DNA from: Corynebacterium imitans
GTDB taxonomy: Bacteria; Actinomycetota; Actinomycetes; Mycobacteriales; Mycobacteriaceae
Assembly: GCF_000739455.1 (NCBI RefSeq)
Contig: NZ_CP009211.1
Location: forward strand, 2,379,159 to 2,443,158
Length of the DNA stretch: 64,000 nt
Reading direction: 5' to 3'
Below, one piece after another: positions 18,666 through 28,476 of the stretch. How positions within the stretch are numbered: position 1 is the stretch's first letter; the number at the start of each line of letters is the position of its first letter. Below the pieces are notes generated by a model that was given only the letters and a program-made list of their open reading frames with translations, did not search any database and was not told where the DNA came from. The translations under genes and the position numbers were made by a program.

Positions 18666-20885
18666 TTATTGCAACGCGCCTTCAATACCGTCAAAGAAAT
18701 CATTTACCGCATCATTGAGCCCGAGGTCCGGCGCGGCCGGAGCCGGGGCGGGCGCGGGTGCCGGTGCCGGAGCAGGAGCCGGCTGCTGCGGTGCCGGGGG
18801 TGAATCCGGTGCCTCCGAAGGCTGCTCCTCCGACGGCTGCTCTTCCGCAGGCTGCTCGCTCTGCTGCGTGGCCTGCTGCTGGTTGTAGTAGCTCCAGGAG
18901 TTGCCGCCCAGGTTCGCGCCGCCGGAGTACGGGTTCACGCCCCAGTAGACCGGGCTCGCGTCGTGGAAGTTCTGCACTTCCTGGCCTTCTAGGACCGTGT
19001 CCAGCACGCCCTTCCAAATCCGGGTCGGCGTCTGCGCGCCCCACATCATGCCGCCGCCCTCGTTGTAGATCGGGGAGGTGTTATCCGCGGTACCCACCCA
19101 CACCGCAACGGAGAGCTGCGGGGTGGAGCCGACCATCCAGGCATCCTTGTTCATGCCCGTGTCGCCCAGCTGGGCGGTACCGGTCTTGCCCGCAGCCGGA
19201 CGTCCCCCGGCGAGGTTGGCGTAGGAGTAAGGAATCACCGTCTGCATCGCCTGGATGACGTTGTCCGCCACCTGGGCAGACACGCGGCGCTCCGCGTAGT
19301 CATTGTCGTTTTCGTAGAGCACCTCGCCGCGGGCGTCCTCGACGCGCTCGACAAAGTGGGTCGGGTGGTAGACACCGCGGTTGGTCAGAGTGGCCACGCC
19401 AACAGCCATGTCCAGCACGCGGGACTGGTACTGCCCCAGGACGATGCCTTCGTAGGGCTGCCCGCCGTTCTCACGCAGGGTGACCGGGATGCCCGGGATG
19501 GAGCGCGCCACGCCGAGCGCGTGCGCCATGTCGGCGGTGTCCTGCGTCGTATTATCCAGATCGTCCTGGATACGCATGTACGCGGTATTCGACGACACGC
19601 GCGTGGCCTCAGTCATGTTGATCATGCCGCCGCCACCGCCGTCGGCGTTGGTCACCACTGCGCCGTTCGGCAGCGTGACCGGGGAGGCGTCGAAGTAGGC
19701 GTTGAGCGGAATACCCTGCTGCAGCGCCGCGGCAAGGGTGAAGATCTTAAACGTCGAGCCCGTCTGCAGCCCCGCGTTGGCGTAGTCCCAGCCGGAGGCG
19801 TCGTTGCCGCCGTAGTAGGCGCGCACGGCACCCGTGCCCGGCTCCACGGCGACCACGCCGGTACGCGCGTCGTCCTGCAGGTTAGCCAGGTTCTCCTCGG
19901 CAATACGGACCGTGTCGTCCTGGGCCCTCTTATCAATCGTGGTAGTGATCTGCAGGCCGCGGTTAGTCAGGTCGTCCTCCGAGATGCCGATCGCCGCGAG
20001 TTCCGTCATGACCTGGTTCTTGATCAGGCCGTTCGGGCCGGTGGCTTCGGTGTAAGCAGAGTAGGTCGCCGGGTCGCGCGTGTCGGGGATCTGGGCCTGC
20101 GCACGGACGTTCTGGTCAAGGGCCCCCATCTCCACGAGACCGTCCATCACGTAGTTCCAGCGGTCCTGAGCGCCCTCCGGATTCGTCCACGGGTCGAGCT
20201 GGCTTGGGCGCTGGATGGACGCGGCGAGCACCGCGCCCTCCTCCACCGTCAGCTCGCTGGCGGGCTTGGAGAAGTAGGCGTGCGCGGCCGCCTCGATGCC
20301 GTAGGCGTTGCGTCCGAAGTAGACGGTATTCAGGTAGGCGCTGAGCACCTCCTCCTTGGACCAGGAGTTGGCCATCTTGATCGAGTACACCAGCTCCTTG
20401 GCCTTGCGCTGGTACGAGTGCTCATTGCCGACGATCGCGTTCTTCACGTACTGCTGCGTAATAGTAGAGCCGCCGCCGGCAGAGGGGTTGCCGGTGAGCT
20501 GGCCGATCACCGCGCGGCCAAAGCCGGTAAAGGAGAACCCGGAGTTCTCCCAGAAGTCACGGTCCTCGGCCGCCAGCACCGCGTTCTGCACCTCAACCGG
20601 CACCTTGTCCAGCGGGATCTGCTCGCGGTTCCCCTCCGGCGGGACCACGCGGGCGAGTTCAGTCTTTGCGTCGCTGAAGTAGATGTTGGAGATCTGCGCC
20701 GCTTCGATCTCGTTCGGCTCCGGCAGGTTCGCTCTGCTGTAGTTCCACGCGAACCACAGCGCGGGGATGGAGGCGATGAGTACCAACAGCAGCAACAGCG
20801 CCAGGAGCCACTGCCCGATGCGGGAGGGCTTCTTCTTCTTTGCCACGGTGCTCCCGCTCTCGGGGGCTTTCTCGTTGTTTGTCAC
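18666..20885 (-). CDS. ponA: Class A penicillin-binding protein
   Basis: A 739-residue bifunctional peptidoglycan synthase. One membrane anchor (about 25-48). The GT51 transglycosylase has catalytic EDRDFW (Glu about 107) and GGSTITQQ (138-145). The transpeptidase has STFK (377-380), SSN (431-433) and KTGT (567-570). A Gln/Glu then Pro/Ala-rich C-terminal tail follows. AAGGG lies 7 nt before GTG 20885. It heads the ponA - GT87 pair and would polymerise and cross-link the wall outside the membrane. Confidence 0.96.
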   Translation of the reverse strand: MTNNEKAPESGSTVAKKKKPSRIGQWLLALLLLLVLIASIPALWFAWNYSRANLPEPNEIEAAQISNIYFSDAKTELARVVPPEGNREQIPLDKVPVEVQNAVLAAEDRDFWENSGFSFTGFGRAVIGQLTGNPSAGGGSTITQQYVKNAIVGNEHSYQRKAKELVYSIKMANSWSKEEVLSAYLNTVYFGRNAYGIEAAAHAYFSKPASELTVEEGAVLAASIQRPSQLDPWTNPEGAQDRWNYVMDGLVEMGALDQNVRAQAQIPDTRDPATYSAYTEATGPNGLIKNQVMTELAAIGISEDDLTNRGLQITTTIDKRAQDDTVRIAEENLANLQDDARTGVVAVEPGTGAVRAYYGGNDASGWDYANAGLQTGSTFKIFTLAAALQQGIPLNAYFDASPVTLPNGAVVTNADGGGGGMINMTEATRVSSNTAYMRIQDDLDNTTQDTADMAHALGVARSIPGIPVTLRENGGQPYEGIVLGQYQSRVLDMAVGVATLTNRGVYHPTHFVERVEDARGEVLYENDNDYAERRVSAQVADNVIQAMQTVIPYSYANLAGGRPAAGKTGTAQLGDTGMNKDAWMVGSTPQLSVAVWVGTADNTSPIYNEGGGMMWGAQTPTRIWKGVLDTVLEGQEVQNFHDASPVYWGVNPYSGGANLGGNSWSYYNQQQATQQSEQPAEEQPSEEQPSEAPDSPPAPQQPAPAPAPAPAPAPAPAAPDLGLNDAVNDFFDGIEGALQ

Positions 20886-20968
20886 GCGTTTTCCCTTGCA
20901 ACGTCGACGACGACAGCAGTCACAATGCTCTCAATACTTACAGGACACACTACCCGCCCACCGCGAAA

Positions 20969-21331
20969 TCACCCTACTGGGCAAGCAGTAAAAGCCTTGC
21001 ACAGATAATTCCACTTGCACTCCGGGCACACCTCGACGAAATGCACCGTGATCGGCCCCACTTCAGCGACGAGCCGGTCGATCTCGTCCTCACTGCGCGC
21101 GGTGTTCGCGCGGCGACCGAGGGCGTCCCCGTAGACCCACTTCACATCCCGCATTTCCCCACCACAGATGGGGCAGGGGCGTTCGGCGGGCGAGCCGTGA
21201 AATTCGCTGGCGGTGCGGAGGAGAAAATCGGCGTCGCAGACGTCGCTAAGCAGCAGGCGTCCAGCGTGGAAATCCCGCAGGGTTTGGCGGCGGGCCCACT
21301 CGTGGGAGATCTCGTACCGGTAAGCAAACAT
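20969..21331 (-). CDS. DUF5318 zinc-ribbon-like protein
   Basis: A 120-residue protein with two CxxC pairs, CPIC (about 53-56) and CPEC (about 102-105), and WVYGDALGRRAN between them. It resembles the DUF5318 proteins (Rv0049-like) that precede ponA in mycobacteria, and holds the same position here. TATACT sits 7 nt before ATG 21331, so it is probably leaderless. Function unknown; metal binding is inferred from the cysteines. Confidence 0.85.
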   Translation of the reverse strand: MFAYRYEISHEWARRQTLRDFHAGRLLLSDVCDADFLLRTASEFHGSPAERPCPICGGEMRDVKWVYGDALGRRANTARSEDEIDRLVAEVGPITVHFVEVCPECKWNYLCKAFTACPVG

Positions 21332-21365
21332 CCCGTTTAGTATAGTCACCACAAAGCTGGTACTA

Positions 21366-21379
21366 TTTAGTCGCCTAAA
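21366..21379. promoter_or_regulatory. Probable MarR operator
   Basis: TTTAG-tcgc-CTAAA inverted repeat, 18 nt before the marR start and directly after a TACTAT -10-like element (21361-21366), in the gap between divergent marR and the DUF5318 gene. Typical placement for MarR autorepression. Confidence 0.5.
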
Positions 21380-21397
21380 AGCGTCGAGGAGTTGGAG

Positions 21398-21874
21398 ATG
21401 ACCGTGGCACAGGAGCCCCAAGAACAACCAGACCCGTACGACATTGCGGAACGCATCCGCCCCGCAATGACCTCGCTGTACGTCACCTACTTCCGCACCG
21501 CCGAGCACTCGGACCTCACCGGCCCCCAGCTGTCCATCCTGCGCCGGCTCGCCGAGGAAGGCCCGACCCGCATCAGCCGGATCGCCGAGGCGGAGGGCGT
21601 GCGCATGCCGACCGCCTCCAATACTGTCAACCAGCTGGAAAAGCGCGGGCTGGTGCAGCGCATCCGTTCCGAGCAAGACCGCCGCGGCGTGAGCGTGGAA
21701 ACCACCAAGCTGGGGCGCGATGAGCTCCAGCGAGTGGGCGATGAGCGCACCCGCTACCTGGGCGAGATGCTCGGGACACTTGACCAGGAGTCGCTGCGCA
21801 AACTCGACGGCGTCACCGACATTATTAACCTGCTCGCCAAGGCCTACGTGAATAAAGAACACCCCACCACGTAG
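21398..21874 (+). CDS. MarR-family transcriptional regulator
   Basis: A 158-residue winged-helix protein: LTGPQLSILRRLAEEG, then RISRIAEAEGVRMPTASNTV (recognition region, about 64-83), and the wing EQDRRGVSVETTKLGRDEL. Flanking helices form the dimer interface. GAGGAG lies 6 nt before ATG 21398. A TTTAG/CTAAA palindrome upstream suggests autoregulation. The ligand is unknown; the downstream UspA gene starts 10 nt after its stop but has its own leaderless promoter. Confidence 0.93.
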   Translation: MTVAQEPQEQPDPYDIAERIRPAMTSLYVTYFRTAEHSDLTGPQLSILRRLAEEGPTRISRIAEAEGVRMPTASNTVNQLEKRGLVQRIRSEQDRRGVSVETTKLGRDELQRVGDERTRYLGEMLGTLDQESLRKLDGVTDIINLLAKAYVNKEHPTT

Positions 21875-21884
21875 AATCGGGGGC

Positions 21885-22865
21885 GTGACGGCACGTTCTT
21901 TCTCCAGCGATCTGGCGCAGCTGCCCCGCGACGAGGGGGCGCTGCGCATTGTCGTTGGCTGGGACTCGAGCAACTCGAACAACAAAGAAGCCCTCGAGTA
22001 CGCGGCCTGGCTCGGCCGCTCCCTGCCGGTCAAAGTGCAAGTGATGGCCACCACGAAGAGCTCGTGGACGACCTCCATGTCCGGCAAGAAATACAAGAAG
22101 TGGCTCAAGCGCTCGCAGGAAAGCTTTCACAAGCAGGTGGAAAAGGCCCTCGACGGGGTCCTGCCCGCCTCGCAGCGCGCCCCCAAAGTCGCCCGCCTAG
22201 TCGAGCGCGCGAGCGGCACCGAGCCGCTTTACGACGTCGCGCGGACCTTCAACGCCGACATGATCATCCTCGGCTCCCGCGCCAAAACCGCCAAGAGCCG
22301 CTTCCGCCCCACCAGCGAGGCGGACCAGCTCATGCACTCCTCCACCTTGCCGTTGGGGCTCGCGCCGAAGCACCTCACGCTCTCAAAGAAGGGCGTCACC
22401 CGGGTCACCTACGCGCTGATCGACTCCGACGAGATCACCGGCGACGGCAACCGGGAACGCTTCCCCGGCCTGGCCTACGCTGCCACGATGGCCTGCATTG
22501 TTGGCGTGCCCTTACGCATCGTCGCGTTTTCTCCTGATGAGCGCGCGGGCGAATTCTCCCACGAGCTTGCGGCCTGGAACGAAACCACGCTCGGACTCCT
22601 CGACCGGGTGCGTGACCAGGCCTTTAGCGTGTGTAACCAGATCGAAGGCTGCGAAGGGCTCGACGTGGAGACACTGCTCGCCTCTGGCAAGGGGTGGAAG
22701 CGCGCGATAGATAGCGTGAAGTGGAAGAAGGGCGACCTGCTGTGCCTCGGCTCGCAGCCCTCCGGGCAGCTCAAGCGCGTGTTCGTGGGCACCCGCGAGG
22801 GCGAGTTCATCCGCTTCGCCCCCGTGCCGGTGCTGATCTACCCGCGCTCGGAGGCCGAACACTAA
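21885..22865 (+). CDS. Universal stress protein, two-domain
   Basis: A 326-residue protein with two UspA-type domains. The first (about 18-150) contains VVGWDSS and DMIILGSRAKTAKSRFRPTSEADQLMH in outline, resembling the ATP-binding GSxxxxxxxxxxGS region in altered form. The second (about 165-320) contains LLCLGSQPSGQLKRVFVG. The start is GTG 21885, with TAGAAT 7 nt upstream: a leaderless mRNA. Actinobacterial tandem Usp proteins act in stress or dormancy responses; nothing more specific can be read here. Confidence 0.85.
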   Translation: MTARSFSSDLAQLPRDEGALRIVVGWDSSNSNNKEALEYAAWLGRSLPVKVQVMATTKSSWTTSMSGKKYKKWLKRSQESFHKQVEKALDGVLPASQRAPKVARLVERASGTEPLYDVARTFNADMIILGSRAKTAKSRFRPTSEADQLMHSSTLPLGLAPKHLTLSKKGVTRVTYALIDSDEITGDGNRERFPGLAYAATMACIVGVPLRIVAFSPDERAGEFSHELAAWNETTLGLLDRVRDQAFSVCNQIEGCEGLDVETLLASGKGWKRAIDSVKWKKGDLLCLGSQPSGQLKRVFVGTREGEFIRFAPVPVLIYPRSEAEH

Positions 22866-22886
22866 TCACAGACAAGGGTGGTACAG

Positions 22887-23303
22887 ATGGGGACTATGCG
22901 CGAACACCCAGAAAACGACCTCTCCTATCCTGCAGACCGCTTCAGCCGAGTACGGCCCGAGCCGCAGGACTTTGACGCGTTGGCGGATGAACCCGACCCA
23001 GCCGAGGTAGCGGAGCGCAACAAGCGCTCCACGCGGCAAGCGCTGATCTTTGCCGCCAGCTCGGTCGCGATCACGCTGCTCGTCGGCTTCGGGCTGAAGT
23101 TAGTCCCTGGGATCGGTGAGAATACCTGGGCCGTGCTCACCTCAATCCCGCCCGTGGTCGCGCTTTTGGCCTGCGCCGTGATCATGGTGCGCAAGCTCAA
23201 CCGCTACGAGCGGTGGGTGCCGTGGATGGGCGTGTTCTGGCTGCCGATGGTGCCGTTTACCATGGTGGTGCTCATCATCACCATCGGCAAGCTGGCCACC
23301 TAG
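22887..23303 (+). CDS. Small integral membrane protein
   Basis: A 138-residue protein with a polar N-terminal 50 residues and three hydrophobic helices (about 53-72, 82-102 and 112-135). AAGGG precedes ATG 22887 by 8 nt. It lies 21 nt after the UspA gene on the same strand. No motif identified. Confidence 0.8.
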   Translation: MGTMREHPENDLSYPADRFSRVRPEPQDFDALADEPDPAEVAERNKRSTRQALIFAASSVAITLLVGFGLKLVPGIGENTWAVLTSIPPVVALLACAVIMVRKLNRYERWVPWMGVFWLPMVPFTMVVLIITIGKLAT

Positions 23304-23305
23304 CC

Positions 23306-24190
23306 CTATGCGCACTCCCCACAGTACGGGTTACGCTCACGGCACTCGGGGCAGCTGAGGTACTGCACGCGGCATTCCGGCTCGTTGGCGCAGTTGTAGA
23401 AGCGGTTGGTCGCCTCCCCGCAGTGCACACAGTGGCCCAGCTGCACATAGTTGGGGTCTTCTGCCCCACCGCCGAACTCGGTGTGCATGCGCTTGTCAAA
23501 GACGTAGAGGGAGCCCTCCCACAACCCGGAGTTGCCGTACTTCTCGCCGTAGCGCACGATCCCGCCGTCGATCTGGTAGACGTCTTCAAACCCGCGGTTG
23601 ATCATCAAGCTGGAGAGCACCTCGCAGCGGATGCCGCCGGTGCAGTAGGAGATGACCGGCTTATCCTTCATCCAGTCGTACTTGCCGCTGTCCAGCTCCC
23701 GGATGAAGTCGTGGGTGGTCTCCACGTCCGGCACGACCGCGTTTTTAAACTTGCCGATCTCAGCCTCGCGCGCATTACGCCCATCGAAGAACACAACGTC
23801 CGGATTGTTTTCCACCAGATCGTTGACTTCTTCGGGCGTCAGGTGCTTCCCACCGCCGACGACGCCGTGCTCGTCCACCTTGAGCTCGCCGGGCGCACCG
23901 AAGGACACGATCTCCTCGCGTGCCTTAACCGACAGCTTAGGGAAGTCCTCGCGGCCGCCCTCGGACCACTTGAACTCGATCCCGCGGAAGTACTCGCGCG
24001 TCTTCTTTGCGTACGTCTTACACGCATCAATCGGGCCGCCGACCGTGCCGTTGATGCCGTCCTTGGACACGATGATCCTCCCGTGCAGGCCAAGCCCCTC
24101 GCACAGGTCGCGCTGCCACAGCCGCACGGCGTCCGGGTCGGCGATGGGCTGGAACTTGTAGTACAGGAGGATTTTGTTAACGCTGGCCAC
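23306..24190 (-). CDS. trhO: tRNA uridine 5-hydroxylase TrhO (rhodanese-family)
   Basis: A 294-residue YceA/TrhO protein. An N-terminal ferredoxin-like domain contains [11 protein letters not shown]. The rhodanese domain has the active-site loop [10 protein letters not shown], and the C-terminal zinc-type region carries four CxxC-like pairs (HCVHC, CPEC, NPYCGEC). TrhO hydroxylates U34 of tRNAs (ho5U) using O2. GTG 24190 gives the family N-terminus and overlaps the helix-turn-helix gene by 14 nt. It lies tail to tail with the small membrane protein. Confidence 0.92.
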   Translation of the reverse strand: MASVNKILLYYKFQPIADPDAVRLWQRDLCEGLGLHGRIIVSKDGINGTVGGPIDACKTYAKKTREYFRGIEFKWSEGGREDFPKLSVKAREEIVSFGAPGELKVDEHGVVGGGKHLTPEEVNDLVENNPDVVFFDGRNAREAEIGKFKNAVVPDVETTHDFIRELDSGKYDWMKDKPVISYCTGGIRCEVLSSLMINRGFEDVYQIDGGIVRYGEKYGNSGLWEGSLYVFDKRMHTEFGGGAEDPNYVQLGHCVHCGEATNRFYNCANEPECRVQYLSCPECRERNPYCGECA

Positions 24191-24536
24191 GGATATTTGC
24201 CATCTGATCCTTGTAGGCCACTGCGTCGCGCGTGTACACGCGGCGGTGGGTGCCAACCTTGTGCCCGGTCAAGCGCCCCTCGTCAATCAGCTTGACCACG
24301 AAGGGGCGAGACACGCCGAGGAGATTGGCCACCTGCTGGGTGGTCATCTCGTCCTCAGGACCGGGGGCCTTCACCAGGCGGCCCTCGGCCAGGTCCTCAA
24401 TAATGTCGCGGAGCCACACTGCCGTTTCCTTCGGCAGCGTCACAGTATCCGAAGCGTGCGTTCGGGCCTGTGAGAGGTTGTTGTTCAAATCTGCCAGTGC
24501 TTGCTCTACCGGTGAGAGCTTCTCTTCCGTTGCCAT
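24177..24536 (-). CDS. Excisionase-family helix-turn-helix DNA-binding protein
   Basis: A 119-residue protein with a C-terminal MerR-like/excisionase HTH ([22 protein letters not shown], then [15 protein letters not shown]). The N-terminal half is helical. Such proteins occur as stand-alone regulators or antitoxin-like factors in corynebacteria. TATGAT lies 7 nt before ATG 24536, so the mRNA is probably leaderless. It overlaps trhO downstream. No toxin partner is evident. Confidence 0.85.
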   Translation of the reverse strand: MATEEKLSPVEQALADLNNNLSQARTHASDTVTLPKETAVWLRDIIEDLAEGRLVKAPGPEDEMTTQQVANLLGVSRPFVVKLIDEGRLTGHKVGTHRRVYTRDAVAYKDQMANIRGQR

Positions 24537-24598
24537 GCTCGACATCATACGAACAATCCGCAATGAGCGCAATAGGAGAAGCGTAAAGCGTGCAAACT

Positions 24599-26092
24599 CT
24601 AGCGCTTGTGGTAGAGCCCCTTCTTCCAATACTTCGGCTCAGAGGTGACCAAAACCCCCAGGTTGCGGAAGATTCCCTCGTCCACCGAACCGAGAATGGT
24701 GGTGGTGTGCGCATCGCAGCCGCGCAAGTTTCGCAGCTGGTCCAGCGCCGCGGCAGCATCCGAGTTCGTCGAAGCCGACACGGAAAGCGCGATGAGCACC
24801 TCGTCGGTGTGCAGGCGCGGGTTCACCGAGCCGAGGTGCTTCGTCTTTAAGGTTTGGATCGGCTCGATGGAGTCCGGGGAAAGCAGGTGCACGCTATCGT
24901 CGATACCCGCGAGCTGCTTGAGCGCATTGAGCAGCACCGCGGCCGAGGGGCCGAGGAGGTCGGAGGTCTTGCCCGTGACGATCGTGCCGTCCGCAAGTTC
25001 GAGTGCGGCCCCCGGCTTGCCGGTTTCCTCGGCCACCTCCAGCGCGGGCGCGACCACCGGACGATCCGCCGTGGTCACCTCTGCCTTGCGCAGCACGTTG
25101 GCGATGCGGGCGGACTCCGTGTTGTCCTGATCCGCGCGGCGCTCCTCCACGAGCGCCTTGTAGTAGCGGCGGATGATCTCCTGCTCGGCTGCGTGGCGGC
25201 AGGCCGCGTCGTCGGAAATGCAGTAGCCCGCCATGTTCACGCCCATGTCCGTGGGCGACTCATAGGGCGTTTCACCGGTGACTTCGCGCAGCAGCGTCTT
25301 CAGCAGGGGGAAAACCTCAATGTCGCGGTTGTAGGAGGTGACCTTCTCCCCGTAGGCGTCCAGGTGGTACTGGTCGATCACGTTGATGTCGTCCAGGTCG
25401 GCGGTGGCCGCCTCGTAGGCCAGGTTCACCGGGTGCGACAACGGCAGGTTCCAGATGGGGAAGGTCTCAAACTTGGCGTAACCGGCCGGAATGCCCCGCT
25501 TATGCTCGTGGTAGACCTGGCTTAAGCAGGTGGCCAGCTTGCCGGAGCCCGGCCCCGGCGCGGTCATCACGATGAGGTCGCGCGAGGTCTCCACGTAATC
25601 GTTGTGGCCAAAGCCATCCTCGGAGACCACGGTCGCCGTGTCGTTGGGGTAGCCCGGAATCATGTAGTGGCGCGAGACTTTCAGCCCCAGCCTGCCCAGG
25701 CGCTCCAGGAAGGCCTCCACGTTCTCGTTGTGGCCTTCCAGCTGCGTGACCACCACGTTTTCCACCAGGAAACCACGGTCGCGGAAGACATCGACCAGGC
25801 GCAAAACGTCGTCCTCGTAAGTGATACCGAGGTCGGCGCGTACCTTCTGACGCACCACGTCGCCCGCGTTGAAGCAGATCACAATCTCCACCTCGTCCTT
25901 GATCCGGTCCAGCATGGCGATCTTGTTGTCCGGGGTGAACCCGGGCAGGACGCGGGAGGCATGGTGGTCGTCGAAAAGCTTGCCCCCCATCTCTAGGTAC
26001 AACTTGCCGCCGATCTCCCGCCTTCGCGCGGTAATGTGCTCGGACTGCATCTGGATGTATTTTTCGCGGTCAAACCCGATCGTGTACGGCAT
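24599..26092 (-). CDS. DUF1846 family protein
   Basis: A 497-residue protein matching the conserved DUF1846 family throughout: [48 protein letters not shown] (a P-loop-like glycine segment, about residues 180-195) and [13 protein letters not shown]. Usual family length. The family is widespread but uncharacterised. TATTAT is 7 nt before ATG 26092 (leaderless). It diverges from the fpg/nei gene across 46 nt. Confidence 0.9.
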   Translation of the reverse strand: MPYTIGFDREKYIQMQSEHITARRREIGGKLYLEMGGKLFDDHHASRVLPGFTPDNKIAMLDRIKDEVEIVICFNAGDVVRQKVRADLGITYEDDVLRLVDVFRDRGFLVENVVVTQLEGHNENVEAFLERLGRLGLKVSRHYMIPGYPNDTATVVSEDGFGHNDYVETSRDLIVMTAPGPGSGKLATCLSQVYHEHKRGIPAGYAKFETFPIWNLPLSHPVNLAYEAATADLDDINVIDQYHLDAYGEKVTSYNRDIEVFPLLKTLLREVTGETPYESPTDMGVNMAGYCISDDAACRHAAEQEIIRRYYKALVEERRADQDNTESARIANVLRKAEVTTADRPVVAPALEVAEETGKPGAALELADGTIVTGKTSDLLGPSAAVLLNALKQLAGIDDSVHLLSPDSIEPIQTLKTKHLGSVNPRLHTDEVLIALSVSASTNSDAAAALDQLRNLRGCDAHTTTILGSVDEGIFRNLGVLVTSEPKYWKKGLYHKR

Positions 26093-26138
26093 GGGAGCAA
26101 TAATACAATTTTGGGCATGCAGTACAGGAAGTGCCACG

Positions 26139-26945
26139 ATGCCTGAAGGCCACGTCATTCACCGCCTCGCCGCACGCCTCAACGAAGAATTTCGCGGCGC
26201 GCCGCTTCAAGCCTCCTCGCCGCAGGGGCGCTTCGATGCCTCGCTTATCGACGCCCACACGTTGGTCCGTGCCCAAGCCCTCGGCAAGCACCTCTTCCTG
26301 GAGTTTTCGGATATTTTTGTGCACATTCACCTGGGGCTGATCGGTTCCCTGCGCTTCGAGCCGGCCGAAGACGTCTGGGGCCAAATCCGGCTGCGGCTGG
26401 TGCCCGACGGCGGGGCAGGCGATATCGCCGCGAACCTGCGCGGGCCGCAGACCTGCGCCTACCTCAGCCCGGCGGAAGTCGCCGCCATCGTCGAGCGCGC
26501 CGGCGAGGACCCGCTCGACAGTGATTCGGACCCGGACGCGCTGTGGGCGCGGGTGCACCGCTCGAAGCGCACGATCGGCTCACTGATGATGGACCAGTCC
26601 TACTTCGCTGGGGTGGGCAACATCTACCGCGCGGAGCCGCTCTTCCGGCTTGGAATTTCGCCGTTTACACCAGGGCGTGCGCTCGACCGTGCCGAGTTCG
26701 ACGCCCTGTGGGAGGACCTGGTGAAACTCATGCGCTACGGGTTCGAGCACGGGCGCATCGACACGGTGCGGGATATTCATTCGCCCGAGGCGATGGGGCG
26801 CGCGCCGCGCAAGGACGACCACGGCGGCGAGGTCTACGTCTACCGCCGCGCAGGCCAGCCCTGCTACGTGTGCGGCGAGGAGATCGCGCTGCGCAAGGTG
26901 GAGGGCCGCAACCTATTCTGGTGCCCCGGCTGCCAGCGCGACTAG
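26139..26945 (+). CDS. Fpg/Nei-family DNA glycosylase
   Basis: A 268-residue base-excision repair enzyme. It has the catalytic N-terminus PEGHVIHR (after Met removal Pro1-Glu2), the H2TH region ([17 protein letters not shown]) and a C-terminal zinc finger (CYVCGEEI...FWCPGCQ). PEGH in place of PELPEV favours the Nei (endonuclease VIII) branch over MutM. It removes oxidised bases with AP-lyase activity. ATG 26139 follows AGGAAG. One dispersed 11-mer lies at 26243-26253. Confidence 0.92.
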   Translation: MPEGHVIHRLAARLNEEFRGAPLQASSPQGRFDASLIDAHTLVRAQALGKHLFLEFSDIFVHIHLGLIGSLRFEPAEDVWGQIRLRLVPDGGAGDIAANLRGPQTCAYLSPAEVAAIVERAGEDPLDSDSDPDALWARVHRSKRTIGSLMMDQSYFAGVGNIYRAEPLFRLGISPFTPGRALDRAEFDALWEDLVKLMRYGFEHGRIDTVRDIHSPEAMGRAPRKDDHGGEVYVYRRAGQPCYVCGEEIALRKVEGRNLFWCPGCQRD

Positions 26946-26955
26946 CCTGGCCCGT

Positions 26956-28476
26956 ATGTACGCCTGCACGTTTACCGCCGACCAAGTCCGCGCCGCAGAA
27001 GCGCCGCTTCTCGACGCACAAACCACCCCCGACGAGCTCATGCAGCAGGCCGCGCACGCCGTCGCCCAGGTAGCGCGCGGCATGGTTGCGCCCGGCGCGC
27101 GGGTCCTCGCAGTGGCCGGGCCCGGCGGCAACGGAGGCGACGCCCTCTACGCCGCCGCGGAACTGGCTATGTCCGGCTACCGAGTCGACGCGCTGCTGGT
27201 GGCAGGGCGCGCACAGGAGCGCGCGCTCGAAGCGCTGCGCAACGCAGGCGGGACGGTGGTTGAGGACGTTACTGGTGCGTACGACCTAGCCATCGACGGC
27301 ATCACCGGCATCGGTGGTACCGCCGGTCTGCGCAAGGAGTACGCGGAGGTAGTAAGCGCGCTCAACCGGCTGCGCGTGCTTGCGGTCGACGTGCCCTCGG
27401 GCATCGACGCGGACACCGGCGAGGGCGGGGACCTGTACGTTCGCGCCGAGGCCACCGTGACATTTGGCGGTTTTCGACGCGCCCACGTGCTCTCAAGTGC
27501 GTGCGGAGTGCAGCTGCTCGCGGACATCGGCATCGGCGGCCGCCATCTGTACGAGACGCTGAGCGATACGCTGCCGGAATGGTCCGCCGACGGCCCCACG
27601 CTACTCACCGCCAACCGCGCCGTCGCCCCGGACTTTCCGGTCCCGGAGGGGATACGGGGACTCATCCCCGCGCCCGTCCCTTCGGTCGAGCCTGACGCGG
27701 CCGATGACAAGTACTCCGGCGGTGTGGTGGGTATTCGCGCAGGCAGCGGCACCTACCCGGGCGCGGCGCTGCTGTGTACCGCGGGCGCGCTCTACGCCAC
27801 CCCGGCGATGGTGCGCTACGCGGGCCCGCAGGCATCCGAGGTGGTGCGCGCGCACCCGGAGGTCGTCGCAGTCGGCACGCTTAAGGAGTGTGGACGCGTC
27901 CAGGCCTGGGTTGTCGGTCCTGGGGCGGGCACTGGCGAGGCCGCCGCCGAAGAATTGGGTGCGCTGCTCGCCGCGCCGGAGCCACTGCTTCTCGATGCCG
28001 ACGCCATCACCCTTCTTGCCAACTACGAAGGTCTTCTGTCTTCCCTGCGCACACGCGAAGCGTATACCGCGCTGACCCCGCACGACGGCGAGTTCGCCCG
28101 CCTGCGGGAGGCAGCGGGTTTACCCACCCGTGACCGTGTAGAGGAGACGCTGCAACTGGCGGAGTACCTCGACTGCGACGTTCTGCGCAAAGGGCGGGCC
28201 ACCTTAATCTCCGACGGCCACATCGTGTACGGCCTGGACACTGGGCACTCCTGGGCCGCCACCCCGGGCTCCGGCGACGTGCTCTCCGGCATCGCCGGGG
28301 CACTGCTCGCCCGAGACGGGCAGACCTCCTCGCTTATCGCCGCCGCGACCGTGCACGCAGTGGCCGCGAAGTTGGCCGCCGCCACCAAGTACGGTGATGC
28401 CACCGCGCCCGCCAGCCGCATCGCCGAGTTCGTCCGCGAAGCCACGGCGAGGCTGAATGGAGGCAACAATGCTTGA
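26956..28476 (+). CDS. nnr: Bifunctional NAD(P)H-hydrate epimerase / ADP-dependent dehydratase
   Basis: A 506-residue fusion. The N-terminal YjeF_N (NnrE) epimerase, about 1-215, has GPGGNGGDALYAA. The C-terminal NnrD ribokinase-like domain, about 235-500, has TPHDGEFARL and ATPGSGDVLSGIAGALLA. It repairs hydrated NADH/NADPH. TAGCCT (26943-26948, overlapping the previous stop codon) is 7 nt before ATG 26956, so it appears leaderless. It overlaps the next gene by 8 nt. Confidence 0.94.
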   Translation: MYACTFTADQVRAAEAPLLDAQTTPDELMQQAAHAVAQVARGMVAPGARVLAVAGPGGNGGDALYAAAELAMSGYRVDALLVAGRAQERALEALRNAGGTVVEDVTGAYDLAIDGITGIGGTAGLRKEYAEVVSALNRLRVLAVDVPSGIDADTGEGGDLYVRAEATVTFGGFRRAHVLSSACGVQLLADIGIGGRHLYETLSDTLPEWSADGPTLLTANRAVAPDFPVPEGIRGLIPAPVPSVEPDAADDKYSGGVVGIRAGSGTYPGAALLCTAGALYATPAMVRYAGPQASEVVRAHPEVVAVGTLKECGRVQAWVVGPGAGTGEAAAEELGALLAAPEPLLLDADAITLLANYEGLLSSLRTREAYTALTPHDGEFARLREAAGLPTRDRVEETLQLAEYLDCDVLRKGRATLISDGHIVYGLDTGHSWAATPGSGDVLSGIAGALLARDGQTSSLIAAATVHAVAAKLAAATKYGDATAPASRIAEFVREATARLNGGNNA